64,000 nucleotides of DNA from Wenjunlia tyrosinilytica (GCF_014646055.1 NZ_BMMS01000017.1:148242-212241); one strand, 5' to 3'; counted from the first letter of the stretch, positions 1 through 8,954 are shown. The notes: generated from the sequence alone by a model not told the origin. A program made the numbers and translations.

Positions 1-438
1 CAGACCTGGTCCTACTACACCACCCATCAGTTCACCCTCACCCGGCTGGGAGAGACGTTCACCGGGCGGGTCAGCGGCAACGCCCTCACCTTCACCAAGA
101 ACGGCGCGGGCCCCTTCACCCTGGCCAAGCCGACCTCACCCGACGTGGTGGCCTGCGCGGGCGCTCTGGCCTCCGGCAGCGACACCGAGAAACAACTCGG
201 CGCGGAGTTCTGCGCCGCGTTCAACCGAGGAGTCGCGCAGAACACGGCCAACTGGTACACGCCGTCGGCCTACTACACCAGCACGCCCAAGAACGACTAC
301 GCCGGCTTCTTCCACACGATAGGCATCGACAAGCGGGCATACGGCTTCCCCTACGACGACATCAACGACCAGTCGTCCGTACAGATCCTGAACAACGCCA
401 ACCCCCCGACAGCCTTGACCCTCGGCATCGGCTGGTGA
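1..438 (+). CDS. GH64 beta-1,3-glucanase, C-terminal part (cut by window edge)
   Basis: The first 145 residues in frame 1 are the end of a secreted glycoside hydrolase family 64 (thaumatin-like) endo-beta-1,3-glucanase, which cleaves laminarin-type fungal or plant glucans into oligosaccharides. Visible family features are a late Cys pair (ACAGAL and EFCAAFNRG), the NDYAGFFHTIGID stretch, and the typical ending YGFPYDDINDQSSVQI followed by a final LGIGW. The start and signal peptide lie outside the window. A hairpin 10 bases after the stop looks like its terminator. The family call rests on the conserved C-terminal signature only. Confidence 0.8.
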   Translation, partial: QTWSYYTTHQFTLTRLGETFTGRVSGNALTFTKNGAGPFTLAKPTSPDVVACAGALASGSDTEKQLGAEFCAAFNRGVAQNTANWYTPSAYYTSTPKNDYAGFFHTIGIDKRAYGFPYDDINDQSSVQILNNANPPTALTLGIGW

Positions 439-447
439 CCTGATCGG

Positions 448-476
448 CCGACCGCTCCCCCACCTCCGGCGGTCGG
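448..476 (+). terminator. Hairpin terminator after the glucanase gene
   Basis: Perfect 8-bp arms CCGACCGC and GCGGTCGG around a 13-base loop lie just after the glucanase stop. There is no T-run, as is usual for actinobacterial terminators. It separates the glucanase from the convergent two-component pair. Confidence 0.55.
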
Positions 477-580
477 GCGGGCACGAGGCGCGGGCGGCGA
501 GGACGGCCGCGCCTCATGCGGCCACCGGGTGGGTGAACCGGCCGAGTACGGCGCGCTCGCCCCCCGGAGTCGGCCGGCCG

Positions 581-1225
581 TCACAGTGCCGCGTCGTGGA
601 TGAGCATCGCGATCTGGACCCGGTTGTTGAGGTCCAGCTTGGTGAGGATGTTGGAGACGTGTGCCTTCACCGTGGGGACGCTGATGAACAACTCGGCCGC
701 GATCTCGGCGTTCGTCCGGCCCTTTCCCACGGCGGCGGCCACTTCCCGTTCGCGCTCACCGAGGAGGCCCAGGCGCGCCCGTGCGCCGTGCCGCTTCTCA
801 CCCGTGTCCGTGGCGACCGCGCTGATCAGCTGCTGGATCACCGGGGGTGAGAGCACCGGATCCCCCGCCGCGACCTTGCGTACCGCGTCGACGATCTCCC
901 GCGGCGGGGTGTCCTTCAGCAGGAAGCCGGCCGCTCCGGCGCGCAGCGCGCTCAGGACGTTCTCGTCCGAGTGGAAGGTTGTCAGCATCACGATCTCCGG
1001 AGAAGGCGCGGGACCTCGGAGCGCCTTGGTCGCGGCCAGCCCGTCCATCGTCGGCATGCGGATGTCCATGAGCACCAGGTCGGGCGCGAGTGCGCGGACC
1101 AGCGGCAGGACCTCGCTGCCATCGGCGGCCTCGGCGACGACCTCGATGTCGGGTGCACCGGCGAACAGCAGGCGCAGGCCGGAGCGGACGAGAGGGTCGT
1201 CGTCGACGAGCAGGATGCGGATCAT
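581..1225 (-). CDS. NarL/FixJ-family response regulator
   Basis: Cytoplasmic DNA-binding output protein of a two-component pair, 214 aa. It begins MIRILLVDDDPLVRSGLRLL with the acidic DDD pocket. The phosphoacceptor Asp lies in LVLMDIRMPTMDG (about residue 54), the conserved Thr in MLTTFHSDE and the Lys in LLKDTPPREI. The C-terminal LuxR helix-turn-helix spans about residues 150-210 (LGEREREVAAAVGKG, then SVPTVKAHVSNILTKL). I chose the ATG at 1225 because it overlaps the upstream kinase stop as ATGA; an ATG three codons earlier is possible. The regulated genes cannot be read from the sequence; the divergent deacetylase is a candidate. Confidence 0.92.
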   Translation of the reverse strand: MIRILLVDDDPLVRSGLRLLFAGAPDIEVVAEAADGSEVLPLVRALAPDLVLMDIRMPTMDGLAATKALRGPAPSPEIVMLTTFHSDENVLSALRAGAAGFLLKDTPPREIVDAVRKVAAGDPVLSPPVIQQLISAVATDTGEKRHGARARLGLLGEREREVAAAVGKGRTNAEIAAELFISVPTVKAHVSNILTKLDLNNRVQIAMLIHDAAL

Positions 1226-2421
1226 GTGGCCCACGGTAGCCAGGCCCGCAGACGGTAGTCGTCACCGGTCCGGCCGTGCTCCAGCCGACCGCCGGCCAGC
1301 GTGGCGCGCTCGGCCAGACCGATCAGTCCCTGCCCGCTGCCGGGGATGGGGGTCCGCGTCCCGTCGCGCGTCGCGCGATTGCACACGAGGAGCGTCAGCC
1401 CGTCCGGCGGACCGCCGGTGATCTCAATGCGCACCGCCGCGCCGGGGGCGTGCTTGCGGGCGTTGGTCAGTCCTTCCTGGACGATGCGGTAGACGGTCCG
1501 GCCGGTGAGTGCCGGCACGGCGTCCGCATCGGTGACCCGCTGGTCGATCCGGACCCGCATACCGGCATCGCGCGACTCCTGTGCCAGTCTCTCGAGATCC
1601 GCCATCTCGGGCTGGGGAGGCGGGGCGCCGGTCTCCTCGGCTGTGGGTGCCCGCAGGACACCGATGACCGTACGCAGGTCCTGCAGCGCCCTGTGCGCGC
1701 TGTCCCGGATCACCGCGGCCGTGTGCTCGATCTCGCTGCGGGTCGCCCCCGGATTGAACTCCAGGGCCCCGGCGTGCACGCTCAGCAGCGACAACCGGTG
1801 CGCCAGCACGTCGTGCATCTCCCGCGCCATCTCCTCCCGGGCCGTCCGCTGCGCCTGCTCGGCGCGCAACGCCGCCTCGGCCTCCGCGCGCTCGGCACGC
1901 TCGTGCAAGGAGCGGACGAACAGTCCCCACCCGACCGCCACCGCGATCAGTGCCATCGCGGCCAGTCCGGGAACCAGGCGCTCGACGGTGGTCGCGGGGG
2001 GCCCGACGTAGTGGGCCAGCAGGACGTAGTACAGCACTACGGGGGCGCAGGCGAGACCGGCCACCCACGCCGTGATCACCGGCGGGCGGTACACCGCCAC
2101 GGAGAACAGCGCCACCGTCGCCGGGATCACGAGCGGGCAGGACAGACCGGCCACCGTGAGCCCGACCGCCAGGGCGGCCGGCCACCTGCGCCGCCACCAC
2201 AGCACACCGCAGGCGGCCACGCCCAGCACCCACTGGTCGGAGGCTTCGCCGAGCCCAAGCGCGTTCAGCGGGTAGGCCAAGGACTCGAACGTGAACTGCG
2301 GGAAGAGCGCCAAGCCGCGCCCGGTCAGCTGGATCACCGCCAGGGAAAGGCCGGCGGCCAGCAGCACGATCAGCAGGTCGAGCGCTCTCCCGCGGAACTG
2401 GGATTGCATGCCCGTCAACAT
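1222..2421 (-). CDS. Two-component sensor histidine kinase (HisKA_3, NarX/DesK type)
   Basis: Membrane sensor of 399 aa that phosphorylates the overlapping response regulator. About the first 180 residues hold several hydrophobic segments (LLIVLLAAGLSLAVIQL, WVLGVAACGVLWW, LAVGLTVAGLSCPLVI, ALIAVAVGWGLFV). A coiled linker rich in Glu and Ala follows, then the HisKA_3 phosphoacceptor motif EMAREMHDVLAHRLSLL with the catalytic His. The C-terminal ATPase domain shows the N-box (VQEGLTNARKHAPG) and the GQGLIGLAERA glycine motif. ATG 2421 or 2409 starts directly before the first membrane segment; an upstream extension would be Arg-rich and unlikely. The ligand is unknown. Confidence 0.9.
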   Translation of the reverse strand: MLTGMQSQFRGRALDLLIVLLAAGLSLAVIQLTGRGLALFPQFTFESLAYPLNALGLGEASDQWVLGVAACGVLWWRRRWPAALAVGLTVAGLSCPLVIPATVALFSVAVYRPPVITAWVAGLACAPVVLYYVLLAHYVGPPATTVERLVPGLAAMALIAVAVGWGLFVRSLHERAERAEAEAALRAEQAQRTAREEMAREMHDVLAHRLSLLSVHAGALEFNPGATRSEIEHTAAVIRDSAHRALQDLRTVIGVLRAPTAEETGAPPPQPEMADLERLAQESRDAGMRVRIDQRVTDADAVPALTGRTVYRIVQEGLTNARKHAPGAAVRIEITGGPPDGLTLLVCNRATRDGTRTPIPGSGQGLIGLAERATLAGGRLEHGRTGDDYRLRAWLPWAT

Positions 2422-2774
2422 AGGCGACGAATACGCCGAACGAGAGCCCTCCGGGGAGCGACGAGACTTTGGTAGGGGTGCGGGTCGCCCCGAGACGCTA
2501 CTTCCGCCTCTCGGGATCTGAACTTCCCGCCGATACCCCCGCTGACCTGCGCGCATAGTGTCAACGCCAGGAAAGCGACCATCCGCGGCCACGGCGGCGG
2601 CACGGCCCGCGCGGCCCACGGCGTGGCCGCGCAGGCACCTGCGGCCCGATCACCGTCACCGCCAACCCCTGTGAAACCGCGCGCGGCCGCGGGACCGCGG
2701 ACCCACCGGAGACCCTCCGCACCCGAGCGCTCTCACCGAACCTCACCCACCACTGAACGAAAGCGAGCTTTGCC
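2422..2774. other. Divergent intergenic region, no gene seen
   Basis: These 353 bases separate the histidine kinase from the deacetylase and must hold both promoters. I see no convincing coding frame, repeat or RNA motif. The deacetylase start is preceded only by a weak purine stretch. Confidence 0.5.
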
Positions 2775-3536
2775 ATGCCCTGGAAGAAGAGAGCAGGCTG
2801 GTTGAGCGCGGCGGCAGCCGTCCTGGCGGCCGCCTCCCTGACGGCGAGTTCCTTGTGGCCGCAACGCATCTCGCCGAGCGAAGCCCGGGCGAACGCCCAC
2901 TCCAAGGCCGTCCCCGCCGGCCAGGTCGACTGCCGAAGGGCCAAGTGCATCGCTCTGACCTTCGACGCGGGTCCCGGCGAGGACACACCCCGCCTGCTGG
3001 ACATCCTCAAGGAGGAGAAGGTACGGGCGACCTTCTTCCTGCTCGGCAGGAACCATGTCCTGCGGTACCCCGGCACCGTGCGGCGCATGGCGGCCGAGGG
3101 TCACGAGGTGGCCAACCACACCTGGTCGCACAGGATCCTCACCGATCAGGGCGCGGACGGCATACGCGCGGAGCTGTCCGGAACACAGGACGCCGTTGAG
3201 CGGATCACCGGACGCAAGCCCACTCTGATGCGCCCTCCGCAGGGACGCACAAACGACGAGGTCTCCCGGGTCAGCAAGGAACTGGGCCTGGCACAGGTGC
3301 TGTGGAGCGCCACCGCGAAGGACTACTCCACCACCGACCCCGCCCTCATCACCCGCCGCATCCTCGATGCGGCCGGACGCGACGGCATCATCCTCCTGCA
3401 CGACATCTACAAGGGAACCGTCCCGGCCGTCCCGGGCATCGTCAAGGAACTCAAGAACCGTGGCTACACCTTCGTCACCGTTCCCCAGCTGCTCGCGCCC
3501 GCCGTGGCGGAACCGGGCAAGGTCTACAAACCCTGA
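2775..3536 (+). CDS. Secreted polysaccharide deacetylase (NodB domain, CE4)
   Basis: Extracytoplasmic metal-dependent deacetylase, 253 aa, expected to remove N- or O-acetyl groups from chitin, peptidoglycan or xylan chains. An N-terminal Lys/Arg cluster and hydrophobic stretch (residues 5-26) form a signal peptide or anchor. CE4 motif 1 reads ALTFDAGPGEDTP, so the second Asp of the usual TFDD metal triad is Ala. Motif 2 is intact (NHTWSH), motif 3 is RPPQGR and motif 5 is IILLHDIYKG. The TFDAGP form recurs in actinobacterial homologues as far as I recall, so it is probably a subfamily trait rather than inactivation. The gene is single and divergent from the kinase pair. Confidence 0.88.
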   Translation: MPWKKRAGWLSAAAAVLAAASLTASSLWPQRISPSEARANAHSKAVPAGQVDCRRAKCIALTFDAGPGEDTPRLLDILKEEKVRATFFLLGRNHVLRYPGTVRRMAAEGHEVANHTWSHRILTDQGADGIRAELSGTQDAVERITGRKPTLMRPPQGRTNDEVSRVSKELGLAQVLWSATAKDYSTTDPALITRRILDAAGRDGIILLHDIYKGTVPAVPGIVKELKNRGYTFVTVPQLLAPAVAEPGKVYKP

Positions 3537-3777
3537 TGTGCAAATCCTGGAGCCCGACCCCGCTCACGCGGCTCCCGAGCGTCCGGCCAGGCAGTTCCCG
3601 AGCGTCCGGCCCGTGGGAATCGGTGCCCGCTGACGCAATTGTTGGCGTGATCGCGTCGTCGGGTTCCCCCGCTCCGCTCCTCACCGGCAACCCGCGGCCT
3701 TCACATCCCGTCATCCGGAAGGCGAGAGGCCCCGGGACCGACGGGCGCCCGAGCATGGGTTTTCAAGGAGGGGACCA

Positions 3778-6558
3778 TTGTTCCGTGCCCGACGAACAGG
3801 GGTCACTGCCGTGGCGGTGCTCGCCCTGGCGGGGGCGGCGCCCATACCGGCGTCGGCACAGCAACCGCCCGGAAACCGGCCGTTCACCGCAGCGGCCGAC
3901 AACGGCGGCGGACTTCCGCCGGGTTGGCGGATCACCGGGAAGGGGGCCGCCCGGGAGCTGGTGTGGCGGTCGGACACGCCGGTGCCCATGGGGGACGCAC
4001 GTGTCGGGTTCTACACCGGGCATCGGCTGCTCGGGCGGCCGCAGCCCGGAAGGGACGGGCGCACGTTCCACCTCGGTCTGGAGGGCATGCGGACCGCTGA
4101 TCTGAAGGGCCTTCAAGTCCGGGCCTCCGGTAGGCGACTGGACGCCCCCGGCACGCGGCCGCAACCGCACGACCGCGTCTCCGTGCCGAAGCAGCCGTCC
4201 GCACAGGCCCCGGCGGGCAGCGTCGACCCGGGCAAGCCGGGTTCGTACCGCACCGTCACCGGCGAGTACAACCTCAACCCGGTACGGCTGCCCGGCCTTT
4301 CGGTGCCGGTCGAGATGCGCGCCGTGGTGGTCGCGCCGAAGGGGGCCACCGGCCGCCGCCCGTTCGCGCTGTTCCTGCACGGCCGCCACTCGACCTGCTA
4401 CAAGCCTCACGGCGACGTCACCGGCGACTGGCCATGCCCGACCGGTACGAAGCCGATCCCGAGCCACCGGGGCTATCTCCAGGACCAGAGGCTTCTGGCC
4501 TCGCAGGGCTATGTGACGGTGTCGATCTCGGCCAACGGAATCAACAGCCAGGACTGGGCCGCCGAGGACGGCGGCGCGCAGGCCCGTTCCTCGCTGGTGC
4601 GGCTGCACCTGTCCCGCTGGGCCGACTGGGCCGCCCACCCGGCCTCGGCACCGGACGTCGTACGCAAGGCACCGAAGGCAGACCTGTCGCGCGTCCTGCT
4701 CGTCGGACACTCACGCGGCGGCGAGGGCGTGAACCGCGCCGCCATGGACAGCGTCCATCCGCCGCCCGCCGACCAGGACGGCGCCCGCGGCCCGGCCCGA
4801 TGGCACATCGGCGGCACGGTCCTCATCGGCCCGACGATCTTCGGCCAGAATCCGGTCGCCGACGTGCCGTCGGTGACGATCCTGCCGGGCTGCGACGGCG
4901 ACGTCTCCGACCTGCAGGGCGAGGTGTACATCGACGGCACCCGCGGCGTCAGCCGCGGCACCGCACTGCACAGCGCCGTGTACGTGGTCGGCGCCAACCA
5001 CAACTTCTTCAACACCGAGTGGACGCCGGGCAAGGCGCAGGCGCCCGCCGACGACGACTTCGGGGACGACCCCGACCACAGGGACCCGGTGTGCTCCCCC
5101 GGCACCGGGACCCGCCTGACCGCCGACCGGCAGCACAGGGCCGGCGCCACATACATCGCCGCGGCGGCACGGCTGTTCCTCGCCGGGGACGACCGGGTGC
5201 GCCCGCTGCTCGACGGCTCGGGCTCCAGGGCGCCCTCCGCGGATCCCGCGCGGGTGCTCACGCACGCCGTCGGCGCCAGGCGCACCGGCGGTTTCCTGCC
5301 GGACGGCCCGGTCTCGGTGACCGGCGGCGGTCGGCTGTGCTCGGCGGTGGACCCACACCCGTCCGCCGCCTGCCTCGCATCCGGCACGGTCGGCGCATCG
5401 CCGCACTTCGCCGAGTGGGAGACCGACCGGGAGACCGGCCGCCGTGCGGTGGCGCTGCGCTGGTCCGCCGCGGGGTCCGCGGTGCGGGTACGGCCCGCCG
5501 AGCCCGTCTCGCTCGACGGCGCCAAGGACCTGGCGCTGCGCGTGATCGTGCCGCCGAACACCTCCGGGACCCGGATGGAGGTGTCCATCGCCGACGCCTC
5601 CGGCCGCAGGGCGAAGCTCGGCCGCGTCCGCGCGGACGGGCTGCCGGGCACCGTGCGGACCGCCTCCTACTGGGCGCGCGAGCTGCGTGTACCGCTCACC
5701 GCCGCCCGCCGCGCCGGTCTCGACCTGCGCCACGTGGCGACCTTGGAGCTGACGCCGCGCACGCGCTCGGGCCGCGCCTGGCTGATGGACGCCTGGGGCT
5801 GGCGCCCCGGCACCCCCGCGGTGCGGACGGCGGCGCTGCCGCGCGTCGACATCGGCCGCCTGGCGGTGAAGGAGGGCGACTCCGGAGTGCGCACCTACCG
5901 GGTGCCGGTGCGGGTGTCCGGGCACGGCAGCGGGCAGGTGCGCCTGTACGTCCTCGACCCGGTGACGGGCAAGGCCAAGGACCGGTTGGTGACCGTGCGG
6001 CCGGGCGGCCACGACATCGAGGTGCCGGTGCAGGTCAAGGGCAACACCCGCTACAACTGGGACGTTCGGCACGACGTGCTGGTGAAGGCGGTCCACACCT
6101 CGGTGATCGGCTCCTACCGGGGCGGGGTCACGGCCGAGAACGACGACCCGAAGCCCAAGGTCACCGTGACGCCGCTCGCCGACCGGGTCACTGAGGGCAA
6201 GCCCCTGAAGTGGCGGGTGGACCTGTCCGCGGCGGCCGACATGGATGTGGAGTCGCTGTTCGTGGTACGGCCGGTCACCGGCGGGCCCGAACTGTCCACG
6301 AAGGACGTCGACCCGCAGTGGCTGCAGGAGCACTCCGGTGAATCCCCCGATCCCGAGCGCCCGTTGTCCAAGCTGGAGTACCTCTACCTCCGGGTGTCCG
6401 TCCCGGCGGGCAGGAGGAGTGCCGAGGTGAGCGTGCCCACGGTCAAGGATCAGGTCCGGGAGCGGGCCGAGGCGGTCCGCTTCCAGTTGGCCGACGACAC
6501 CGAAGAGCCGCGGGACGGAGGACCGGTGCTGACCGGGACGGTGCTCGACGCGTCGTAG
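3778..6558 (+). CDS. Large secreted alpha/beta hydrolase with C-terminal beta-sandwich repeats
   Basis: A 926-aa exported protein starting at TTG 3778, four bases after a strong AAGGAGGGG; no in-frame ATG fits. A signal peptide covers about residues 1-28 (ending PIPASAQQ). The catalytic part, about residues 150-500, has an oxyanion-type FLHGRHS stretch, the nucleophile elbow VGHSRGGEG with the Ser, and a likely catalytic His in GANHNFFNTEW; several Cys could form disulphides. About residues 540-690 form a jelly-roll-like region. The last 240 residues hold two similar segments, each beginning near a V-EGD or VTEGK element, that resemble Calx-beta-like modules. The substrate is unknown; esterase or peptidase activity is possible. 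It stands alone. Confidence 0.75.
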   Translation: MFRARRTGVTAVAVLALAGAAPIPASAQQPPGNRPFTAAADNGGGLPPGWRITGKGAARELVWRSDTPVPMGDARVGFYTGHRLLGRPQPGRDGRTFHLGLEGMRTADLKGLQVRASGRRLDAPGTRPQPHDRVSVPKQPSAQAPAGSVDPGKPGSYRTVTGEYNLNPVRLPGLSVPVEMRAVVVAPKGATGRRPFALFLHGRHSTCYKPHGDVTGDWPCPTGTKPIPSHRGYLQDQRLLASQGYVTVSISANGINSQDWAAEDGGAQARSSLVRLHLSRWADWAAHPASAPDVVRKAPKADLSRVLLVGHSRGGEGVNRAAMDSVHPPPADQDGARGPARWHIGGTVLIGPTIFGQNPVADVPSVTILPGCDGDVSDLQGEVYIDGTRGVSRGTALHSAVYVVGANHNFFNTEWTPGKAQAPADDDFGDDPDHRDPVCSPGTGTRLTADRQHRAGATYIAAAARLFLAGDDRVRPLLDGSGSRAPSADPARVLTHAVGARRTGGFLPDGPVSVTGGGRLCSAVDPHPSAACLASGTVGASPHFAEWETDRETGRRAVALRWSAAGSAVRVRPAEPVSLDGAKDLALRVIVPPNTSGTRMEVSIADASGRRAKLGRVRADGLPGTVRTASYWARELRVPLTAARRAGLDLRHVATLELTPRTRSGRAWLMDAWGWRPGTPAVRTAALPRVDIGRLAVKEGDSGVRTYRVPVRVSGHGSGQVRLYVLDPVTGKAKDRLVTVRPGGHDIEVPVQVKGNTRYNWDVRHDVLVKAVHTSVIGSYRGGVTAENDDPKPKVTVTPLADRVTEGKPLKWRVDLSAAADMDVESLFVVRPVTGGPELSTKDVDPQWLQEHSGESPDPERPLSKLEYLYLRVSVPAGRRSAEVSVPTVKDQVRERAEAVRFQLADDTEEPRDGGPVLTGTVLDAS

Positions 6559-6650
6559 CAGGAACGGGAGGAGGAGGTCGGCCGCGTGGCGTGCCACAGA
6601 AAGCCGCGCGGCCGACCTGGCGCACGCACACGGTTTGGACGGCTTCTCCC

Positions 6651-7043
6651 TCAGCGGGCGCTGCCCGTGCGCCGGTCCGCTTCCGAGCCCTCGAGCATCA
6701 GCGTGATCTCTTCGATGCGCCGGAAGCGGCCGTCGGGTGCGAGTTCACCGAACAAGTAGACCTCCATGCGCACGGTGGATCCGTCGTTCTTTGTGATGTG
6801 GACCGTGTGGCGATCGGCGTACAGGGTGCCGTCGCAGAGCTCGTCGTGCACTTCGATGGAGCCTTCGGCCACGACCGTGCGCAGATGGGCGATGTGCTCG
6901 AGGAAGCCGTCGCGGTCGTCCCATGCCCCGTCCGTGCGCTGGCGGTGGTCGGGAGCGAAGTGCCGGTCGGCGGCCTCGTGCAGTTCCAGCCCAGGAGTGA
7001 ACAGGAGGTCGGTGAGGGCAACGGCCATGCGGCTGCGGTTCAT
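6651..7043 (-). CDS. SnoaL/NTF2-like small protein
   Basis: About 130 aa, a single NTF2-like fold of the type annotated as nuclear transport factor 2 family. Features are the N-terminal helix LTDLLFTPGLELHEAADRHF, a central HITKND beta strand and the terminal strand pair FRRIEEITLMLEG. Such proteins can be enzymes on small hydrophobic molecules or have no known reaction; no catalytic dyad is obvious. ATG 7043 is preceded by AAAGGGA, better than the upstream ATG at 7091. It is divergent from a marR gene, and two identical-pattern operators lie between them, so it is the likely MarR target. Confidence 0.8.
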   Translation of the reverse strand: MNRSRMAVALTDLLFTPGLELHEAADRHFAPDHRQRTDGAWDDRDGFLEHIAHLRTVVAEGSIEVHDELCDGTLYADRHTVHITKNDGSTVRMEVYLFGELAPDGRFRRIEEITLMLEGSEADRRTGSAR

Positions 7044-7076
7044 GGCAATCCCTTTCGAAGCGCATATCCCGAATAT

Positions 7077-7093
7077 GCGTGCGCCGCGCACGC
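7077..7093. promoter_or_regulatory. MarR-type operator 1
   Basis: A 17-bp perfect inverted repeat, GCGTGCG-CCG-CGCACGC, lies between the divergent NTF2-like and marR genes. Its twin lies 41 bp away centre to centre, about four helical turns. It sits within 35 bp of the NTF2-like start codon. Confidence 0.72.
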
Positions 7094-7117
7094 TTCCCGC
7101 TCACGGTAACACCACAT

Positions 7118-7134
7118 GCGTGCGCGGCGCACGC
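7118..7134. promoter_or_regulatory. MarR-type operator 2
   Basis: The second copy, GCGTGCG-CGG-CGCACGC, differs from operator 1 only in the central triplet. It directly abuts TATTGT (7135-7140), a plausible -10 element for marR, so binding here would block transcription of the regulator itself. Confidence 0.72.
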
Positions 7135-7146
7135 TATTGTGGCGGG

Positions 7147-7590
7147 GTGGAGGATGACGCAGGCCGGCAGATCGCCGAGGCGCTGGGCACACTGCTCAAG
7201 CGCGCCACCCGCGCACGGCTGCATCGCACCCTGACCGAAGGCATGGGTGAGGCGGTGGACGAGCTGACCTATCCGCTCCTGAGCGCGCTGGCCCGGACCG
7301 GTCCCCGCAGCGCCGCCGAACTGGCCCGGGACGTGGGACTCGACCGCTCCGGTGTCACCCGCCGCGCCTCCAGGCTCGAGGACGCCGGGCTCGTGCGGCG
7401 TGAACCCGACCCCTCCGACCGGCGAGCGGCACTCCTGGTCCTGACCGACCACGGCCGACGAACCGTGGAGGCACTGCGTCGGCGCTTGGCCGACCGCATC
7501 GCGGCAAGCCTCAGCTCCTGGCCACCCGGCGAAGCCGAGACCTTCGCCCGCCACCTCCGCCGCTTCATCGCCGACGGCCCCTTCACCTGA
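7147..7590 (+). CDS. MarR-family transcriptional regulator
   Basis: Cytoplasmic winged-helix dimer of 147 aa. The recognition region is AAELARDVGLDRSGVTRRASRLEDAG (written here in part: LDRSGVTRRASRL), followed by the wing REPDPSDRRAALLVLTD, where the DxRxxxLxLT pattern is diagnostic of MarR. I chose GTG 7147: the -10-like TATTGT ends six bases before it, so the mRNA is probably leaderless, and codons upstream lie inside the operator. The gene is likely autoregulated and also controls the divergent NTF2-like gene. The effector is unknown, but phenolic or electrophilic ligands are common in the family. Confidence 0.9.
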   Translation: MEDDAGRQIAEALGTLLKRATRARLHRTLTEGMGEAVDELTYPLLSALARTGPRSAAELARDVGLDRSGVTRRASRLEDAGLVRREPDPSDRRAALLVLTDHGRRTVEALRRRLADRIAASLSSWPPGEAETFARHLRRFIADGPFT

Positions 7591-7691
7591 CCGCCACGGG
7601 CACCTTCAGCGGCTGCGGCGGGCGATCACCCGGCCGGGCTGCGCCCACGTCGCGGCGCCACGGCGGCGCCGCGGCCGGCCCCCGCCCCGCC

Positions 7692-8873
7692 TCACAGACC
7701 CAGGTCGGGCCCGAACGCCTCGTAGTGGATGCGTGAGGCCGGCACTCCCCGCTCCAGAAGCTGGCCCCTGATCGAGCGCATGAACGGCACCGGTCCGCAC
7801 ATGAGCACCTGCGTGCCGTCGGCGATCTCGATGGCCGACAGGTCGGCCAGACCGGTGCGCTCGGCCGGCCAGGGGCCCTCGGGGTGCTCGTACCAGACAT
7901 GCGCGGTGGCGTTCGGGAGCTTGTCGGTGAGCAGCGCCAGGTCGCCGCGGAAGGGGTGGGTGCGCTCGCAGCGGTCGGCGTGCACCACGGTCACCGGGCG
8001 GGTGGCACCGGTGGCGGCCAGATGGGCCAGCATGCTGATCATCGGGGTGCTGCCGATTCCCGCCGAGGCGAGCAGGACCGGGCTGTCACCGTCGTCCAGG
8101 ACCACATCCCCGAACGGTGCGCTGACGCTGAGGACATCGCCCTCGTCGACTTTGTCGTGGAGCCAGTTGGACACCTCGCCGTCCACGGCGCCCCTGATCC
8201 GCTTCACCGAGATCCAGCGGTCGGTGCCTCCGGGAGCGCAGGACAGGCTGTACTGGCGTATCTGGCGTGCCCCGTCCGGCAGTTCGGCCCGCACCGAGAC
8301 GTACTGCCCGGGCCGGAACAGCGGTGCCGGAGCGCGGTCGGCCGGGCGGAGCATGAAGGTGACGACCTCGTCCGTCTCCTCCAGTCGGCCGACGACCCGC
8401 CAGCGCCGCCAGACGTCCCCGTCGGCGACCCCCGCCTCGGCGTACAGGCGGGTCTCCATGGCGATGAGCGCTCCCGCCATCAGCCAGTAGACCTCGTCCC
8501 ACGCCGCGGCGACCTCCGAGGTGACCGCGTCGCCGAGCACGGCGCCGATGGCCTCGAACAAGTGGCGGTGGACGATCGTGTACTGCTGGGCGGTGATGCC
8601 CAGGGAGGCGTGCTTGTGGGCGATGCGGGCGAGGAGCTGGTCGGGGCGGCGGCCGGGGTCGTGGACGAGCATGGCCGCGAAGCCCGCTATGGAGCCGGCC
8701 AGTGCCCTGCTCTGTGTGCCGTTGACCTGGTTGCCCCGGTTGAACAGGTCCCGCAGCAACTCGGGGTGCGCCTCGAACATCCTTCGGTAGAAGACCGAAG
8801 TGATCTCGTCGATCGAGGCGCCCACGAGGGGCAGGGTGGTGCGCACGACAGCGGCGGACTTCTCGGACAGCAT
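7692..8873 (-). CDS. hmp: Flavohaemoprotein, nitric oxide dioxygenase
   Basis: Cytoplasmic enzyme of 393 aa converting NO plus O2 and NAD(P)H to nitrate. The globin domain (about 1-135) carries the proximal-type His in ARIAHKHASLGI and the distal B/E region. It is followed by a ferredoxin-reductase-like FAD domain (FRPGQYVSV, IRQYSLSCAP) and a NAD domain (VLLASAGIGSTPMISML, then LMCGPVPFM). The length fits Hmp. ATG 8873 has a strong AGGAGG upstream; two earlier ATGs fall inside the operator. It lies downstream of nsrR on the same strand, with a palindromic NsrR-like site before its start, so it should be induced by NO. Confidence 0.92.
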   Translation of the reverse strand: MLSEKSAAVVRTTLPLVGASIDEITSVFYRRMFEAHPELLRDLFNRGNQVNGTQSRALAGSIAGFAAMLVHDPGRRPDQLLARIAHKHASLGITAQQYTIVHRHLFEAIGAVLGDAVTSEVAAAWDEVYWLMAGALIAMETRLYAEAGVADGDVWRRWRVVGRLEETDEVVTFMLRPADRAPAPLFRPGQYVSVRAELPDGARQIRQYSLSCAPGGTDRWISVKRIRGAVDGEVSNWLHDKVDEGDVLSVSAPFGDVVLDDGDSPVLLASAGIGSTPMISMLAHLAATGATRPVTVVHADRCERTHPFRGDLALLTDKLPNATAHVWYEHPEGPWPAERTGLADLSAIEIADGTQVLMCGPVPFMRSIRGQLLERGVPASRIHYEAFGPDLGL

Positions 8874-8885
8874 CACGACCTCCTG

Positions 8886-8908
8886 AACATGCATCACAGA
8901 TGCGTATT
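8886..8908. promoter_or_regulatory. NsrR-like operator before the flavohaemoprotein gene
   Basis: Two 11-base half-sites, AACATGCATCA and AGATGCGTATT, are separated by one base. Their inverted match is 8 of 11. The 11-1-11 architecture and the ATGCAT/GATGC core fit known NsrR sites. It ends 13 bases before the ATG. Confidence 0.68.
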
Positions 8909-8954
8909 TTCTTGTGTGCGGAATCGCGGCCACGGGGGCCTCGCCTCCGGATCT

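Noticed and set aside
1276..2475. 399-codon plus-strand frame opposite the histidine kinase
   Set aside because: Shadow of the kinase with Gln/Arg/Gly-rich sequence and no domain.
4711..6597. 628-codon minus-strand frame opposite the secreted hydrolase
   Set aside because: Arg/His/Gly-rich shadow of the plus-strand gene, which has a signal peptide and a catalytic Ser motif.
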